A stretch of 64,000 nt of DNA from Trichinella spiralis (Eukaryota > Nematoda > Enoplea > Trichinellida > Trichinellidae). The stretch is from assembly GCA_000181795.3 (NCBI GenBank), contig CM012953.1, forward strand, positions 12,732,218-12,796,217, given 5' to 3'. The notes beneath the pieces were generated by a model. The model was given only the letters and a program-made list of their open reading frames with translations, made no database searches and had not been told where the DNA came from. Below are positions 61,302 to 64,000 of the stretch, piece by piece. Position 1 is the first letter of the stretch; each line of letters starts with the position of its first letter. The translations under genes and the position numbers were made by a program.

Positions 61302-64000
61302 TCATGTTTTTTGTTGACTGTTTGTTGAACATCCGAGCAGTTTGTTGTTCTCTTCGACTTTGAACGCTGCGACGCGGTATGCGCTTGGCGTTGCACTGCT
61401 CAATGCCGTGTGGGTGGAGTTTTTGTGCAGTGAAAAGGAACCGCGATCTTGACGAGCCCTGCCCTTTCGAAACAGGCGCACGAGCTGGATTCGGAAATTT
61501 TTGCTCGACGCGCAGTAGATGATGAAATTGATCGCTTTTCCGATGCTGACCAGCACGTTACTGACTGTAGTGACCGTGTAGAACCAGAACGGGCGGTTGC
61601 GGGAACCGTTGATCGCGTCCCAGAGGTAGAGCACGGCCGAGGGCAGTTGGAACAGCAGAAACGCGGCAATGGTGATGGCCACTGTCATCGCCACGCGCAG
61701 TTCCACCGCCTTGTGGTGTTGGTTGGTGCCCATCTGGGCTGCCTCTTTGCGGCTTTTGTTGAGCGAGTACAAGAGCAGCGAGTTGAAAACGATGAGCACG
61801 AACAGCGGGATGGTGATCGACAAATTTGGCACCAGCTTAAGCGAAAGCTTGACGTAATTTTCCAAAAACGGGTGCTCGGTGCGGTTGATTTCCTGAATTG
61901 TCCACCACGTTCTGCTCGTGTTGCACCTTCGTATGGTCACTTCTATGGGTTTGTGCCAGACGAACGTGTAACTGAACAGGGGAAGCGACAGCGCGTAGAT
62001 CAGTGCAATAAGCGTGATGATTTTCTTCTTCTTCAGAAGCAATTTCGCGTGCAACGGCTTTCTTATAGCTAGCAAGCGTTCACACGTGACGGCAATGGCC
62101 AGCCTGAAAATTATGTGTATTTTTGAAAAATGATAAAACATTTCATTCATGTAGAGCACTTTTCGATAGATGACTCTAAGTGCAATTTAAACATATCATT
62201 GTTCAGTTTTGAATATATGCAAATTTAATATACGGTTTACAAGATATTATATTAATCAAAAAAAGAAAGAAGAACTTGGATGCTAATGAATTTTGTGTTT
62301 TTTCTTTTTTGAAGATTATACATTTGTCTGCAAAACAACTTCAATAACAATGATCACGTTGACGTTTCACTTATCTGTATTGTTCTATTCACATTTGCTG
62401 CCTCTTTTTTAATGAACTAACTCTTCTTCTTTCTCTCGACACAGCCCTCCCCCTTGGAGATTTGTGTTGGAACACTCGTAATTTATAAATTTATCATCGA
62501 ATACTGAGCAATTCGATTTTTTATTTATATTTTTGAGCAAACATTAATTTTGTTTTTCTTTTTTCCATACTATCTATGTACGTATACTTTGTGAACATTC
62601 AGAATGAATTGATCATTTGCAATGAGCGTGATTGTTTCACATCATTTTATTAATGCACAAACACGGATATAATATCACTTGCTCTTTTGACAATTTGTGG
62701 CATGTGACAAATGCTGATTTCAATCTCATCATCATCTCTCATCAACCTCTCTCTCTCTTTCTTTTAAACCGCTGAAAGAATACTCCATTTAAAAATAGTG
62801 TTTTTTTTGCTTTGCTTATAATATAACATGTTACATTTGGAAAAATGGCTAGTGAGACAGTTGGTTAGCTTGTTTGGGACGGTAATTTGATTTGCACAAA
62901 TTATGCAATCGAAACTTGATTGAAATTATTCCAATTTTTGAAAAAAAAATCTTTCCATTCTCTCTCTCTTTCTCGACATCAATCAGTTAAGGGGAAATTT
63001 TGGATCCAGTAAAATTGCGTGTGGAATGTTCGGTTCGATTGGATGTGAATTTTGCAAAAATACTTGAGCCAATAAGCTTCAAGGATTAGGAGGGTAAATC
63101 TTTTCACTCTGACAACTGGTGAAATTAATAATTGTAAATGAATTTTTCTTTTTAATTTTTAAATTGAACTTTTCAATTTATTGTATCGATGTTCGTTGAA
63201 GGTGGTTTATGCAGTAGACAGATAGATAGATGGATAGATTGTGAAAGATGTTGTTGATGTATGTGAATGCAAAATTGTTCTCTTAATTGAGCAATATTTT
63301 TTACCTCGTACCACAGTTGGCTATTTTGAATGTATACAATGTGACGTGTGAACAATACTTGCGTGGCTAATAAGCGGCAGATGAAAGTTCAGATAATACG
63401 TATTTCTGGACAATTGCTTCAGCACGAAACCTCAATTCTATTGTGTTCACAGGCTACTTAATTACCGATTAATGCAATTAACGAGTTGGACATAAATATT
63501 TACTAGCACTCAATGGCATCTTTTGAGAATTTGCAATTTTTCAATCCATTCTTGAGAATTTATTCGCAAGAAGTCATCATAATAGCGTGTTGATTGAAAT
63601 TCGATGCATTGTTTTTCAGAATTTGTTTTTTGTTCAAAAATTAAATCAATAAAAAAATCCTTTTAATAATAATAATAATTATTATTATTATTTGATTTAA
63701 ATTGTACGCTCTGCTCTGGTGAATGAATTGAAAGGGGCAGAAAATAAGACAGAAAAAGGAAAATCTTACCATGTGGAAGATGTTGAAAACCAATTGGCCA
63801 GCGCAGTGAGTGACATCTTGGAGTGCATGTAGAGTTTGTTGAAGCCGGGCGAGGCGGCTATTGTCGGGAATGAGGCCAGCGAATAGATTATCATGACCAA
63901 GAAGAATCCCAAATCGGCCACCGCCATTGAGGAGAGAAAGTAGTTGGTTTTTGAGCGCATCGTTTTGCTGTTCAAAACCAGCAAATTGAGAACATTGCCA
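61302..64000 (-). CDS. Neuropeptide-type (FMRFamide receptor-like) GPCR, 5' partial
   Basis: Two exons are visible, 64000-63770 (running off the edge) and 62103-61302, joined in phase by a 1.67 kb intron. The first covers the end of TM1 (G-N-V-L-N-L-L-V-L), TM2 with the conserved Asp in M-A-V-A-D-L and the start of TM3. The second continues TM3 with E-R in T-C-E-R-L-L-A-I, then TM4-TM7; TM7 ends I-N-F-I-I-Y-C in place of N-P-x-x-Y, and an R/K-rich tail follows. This pattern is that of invertebrate FMRFamide-like peptide receptors in the rhodopsin class; ligand unknown. The exons are GC-richer than their surroundings. The gene lies opposite PAN2 and probably inside its intron. Confidence 0.87.

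Noticed and set aside
61449-62072. 207-codon plus-strand open frame
   Set aside because: It is antisense to the GC-rich GPCR exon, whose translation has clear receptor helices; the plus frame has no family likeness.
1-64000. CRISPR arrays, bacterial operons, rRNA or tRNA genes
   Set aside because: None seen; introns and gene families show nuclear animal DNA. Short tRNA genes could be missed without a covariance search.

Overview
This 64 kb window is AT-rich animal nuclear DNA with small introns (many of 50-70 bases). It is most likely from a nematode: it holds an innexin, a SEK-1-type MAP kinase kinase, calsequestrin, LIN-52 and a single-ORF Ty3/gypsy element. The short introns and the presence of MBD2/3 suggest an enoplean (clade I) worm such as Trichinella, but that placement is inference. 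Exons were joined by hand from reading frame, GT/AG sites and protein similarity. Every multi-exon model that is complete in the window sums to a multiple of three; the partial PAN2 model keeps its frame up to its last visible exon.

Layout. 1-8.7 kb is intergenic DNA holding one young, intact LTR retrotransposon (3206-7602). From 8.7 to 26.5 kb five genes lie on the minus strand: a K-Cl cotransporter, a Mesh-like NIDO/AMOP/VWD/sushi membrane protein, THOC7, an MBD2/3-like protein without its MBD, and the cytochrome b5/CS/b5-reductase fusion Ncb5or. From 28 to 33 kb come an isochorismatase-family hydrolase and SEK-1 (MKK3/6) on the plus strand; a pogo-like non-autonomous element sits in the second SEK-1 intron. 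Calsequestrin (minus) follows, then a convergent pair: an eIF4E2/4EHP-like gene (plus) and LIN-52 (minus), then a GALNT1/13-like GalNAc-transferase (minus). A 7.4 kb stretch (46.3-53.7 kb) shows no gene. The right end has an alpha-arrestin, an innexin, the 5' half of PAN2 (plus) and a neuropeptide-type GPCR (minus) that runs off the edge, possibly nested in a PAN2 intron.

These are mostly unrelated household and signalling genes with no sign of operon logic. Two themes recur: excitable or muscle cell function (KCC, calsequestrin, innexin, peptide GPCR) and gene regulation (THOC7, MBD2/3, 4EHP, LIN-52, PAN2).

I found no wholly new system. The best leads are: an eIF4E-like protein that has lost two of the cap-pocket residues; a retroelement whose start codon lies in the LTR and whose primer-binding site is coding; an MBD2/3 protein lacking the MBD; a Mesh-like protein lacking the GDPH self-cleavage motif; a calsequestrin without the acidic tail; and several GC-AG introns.
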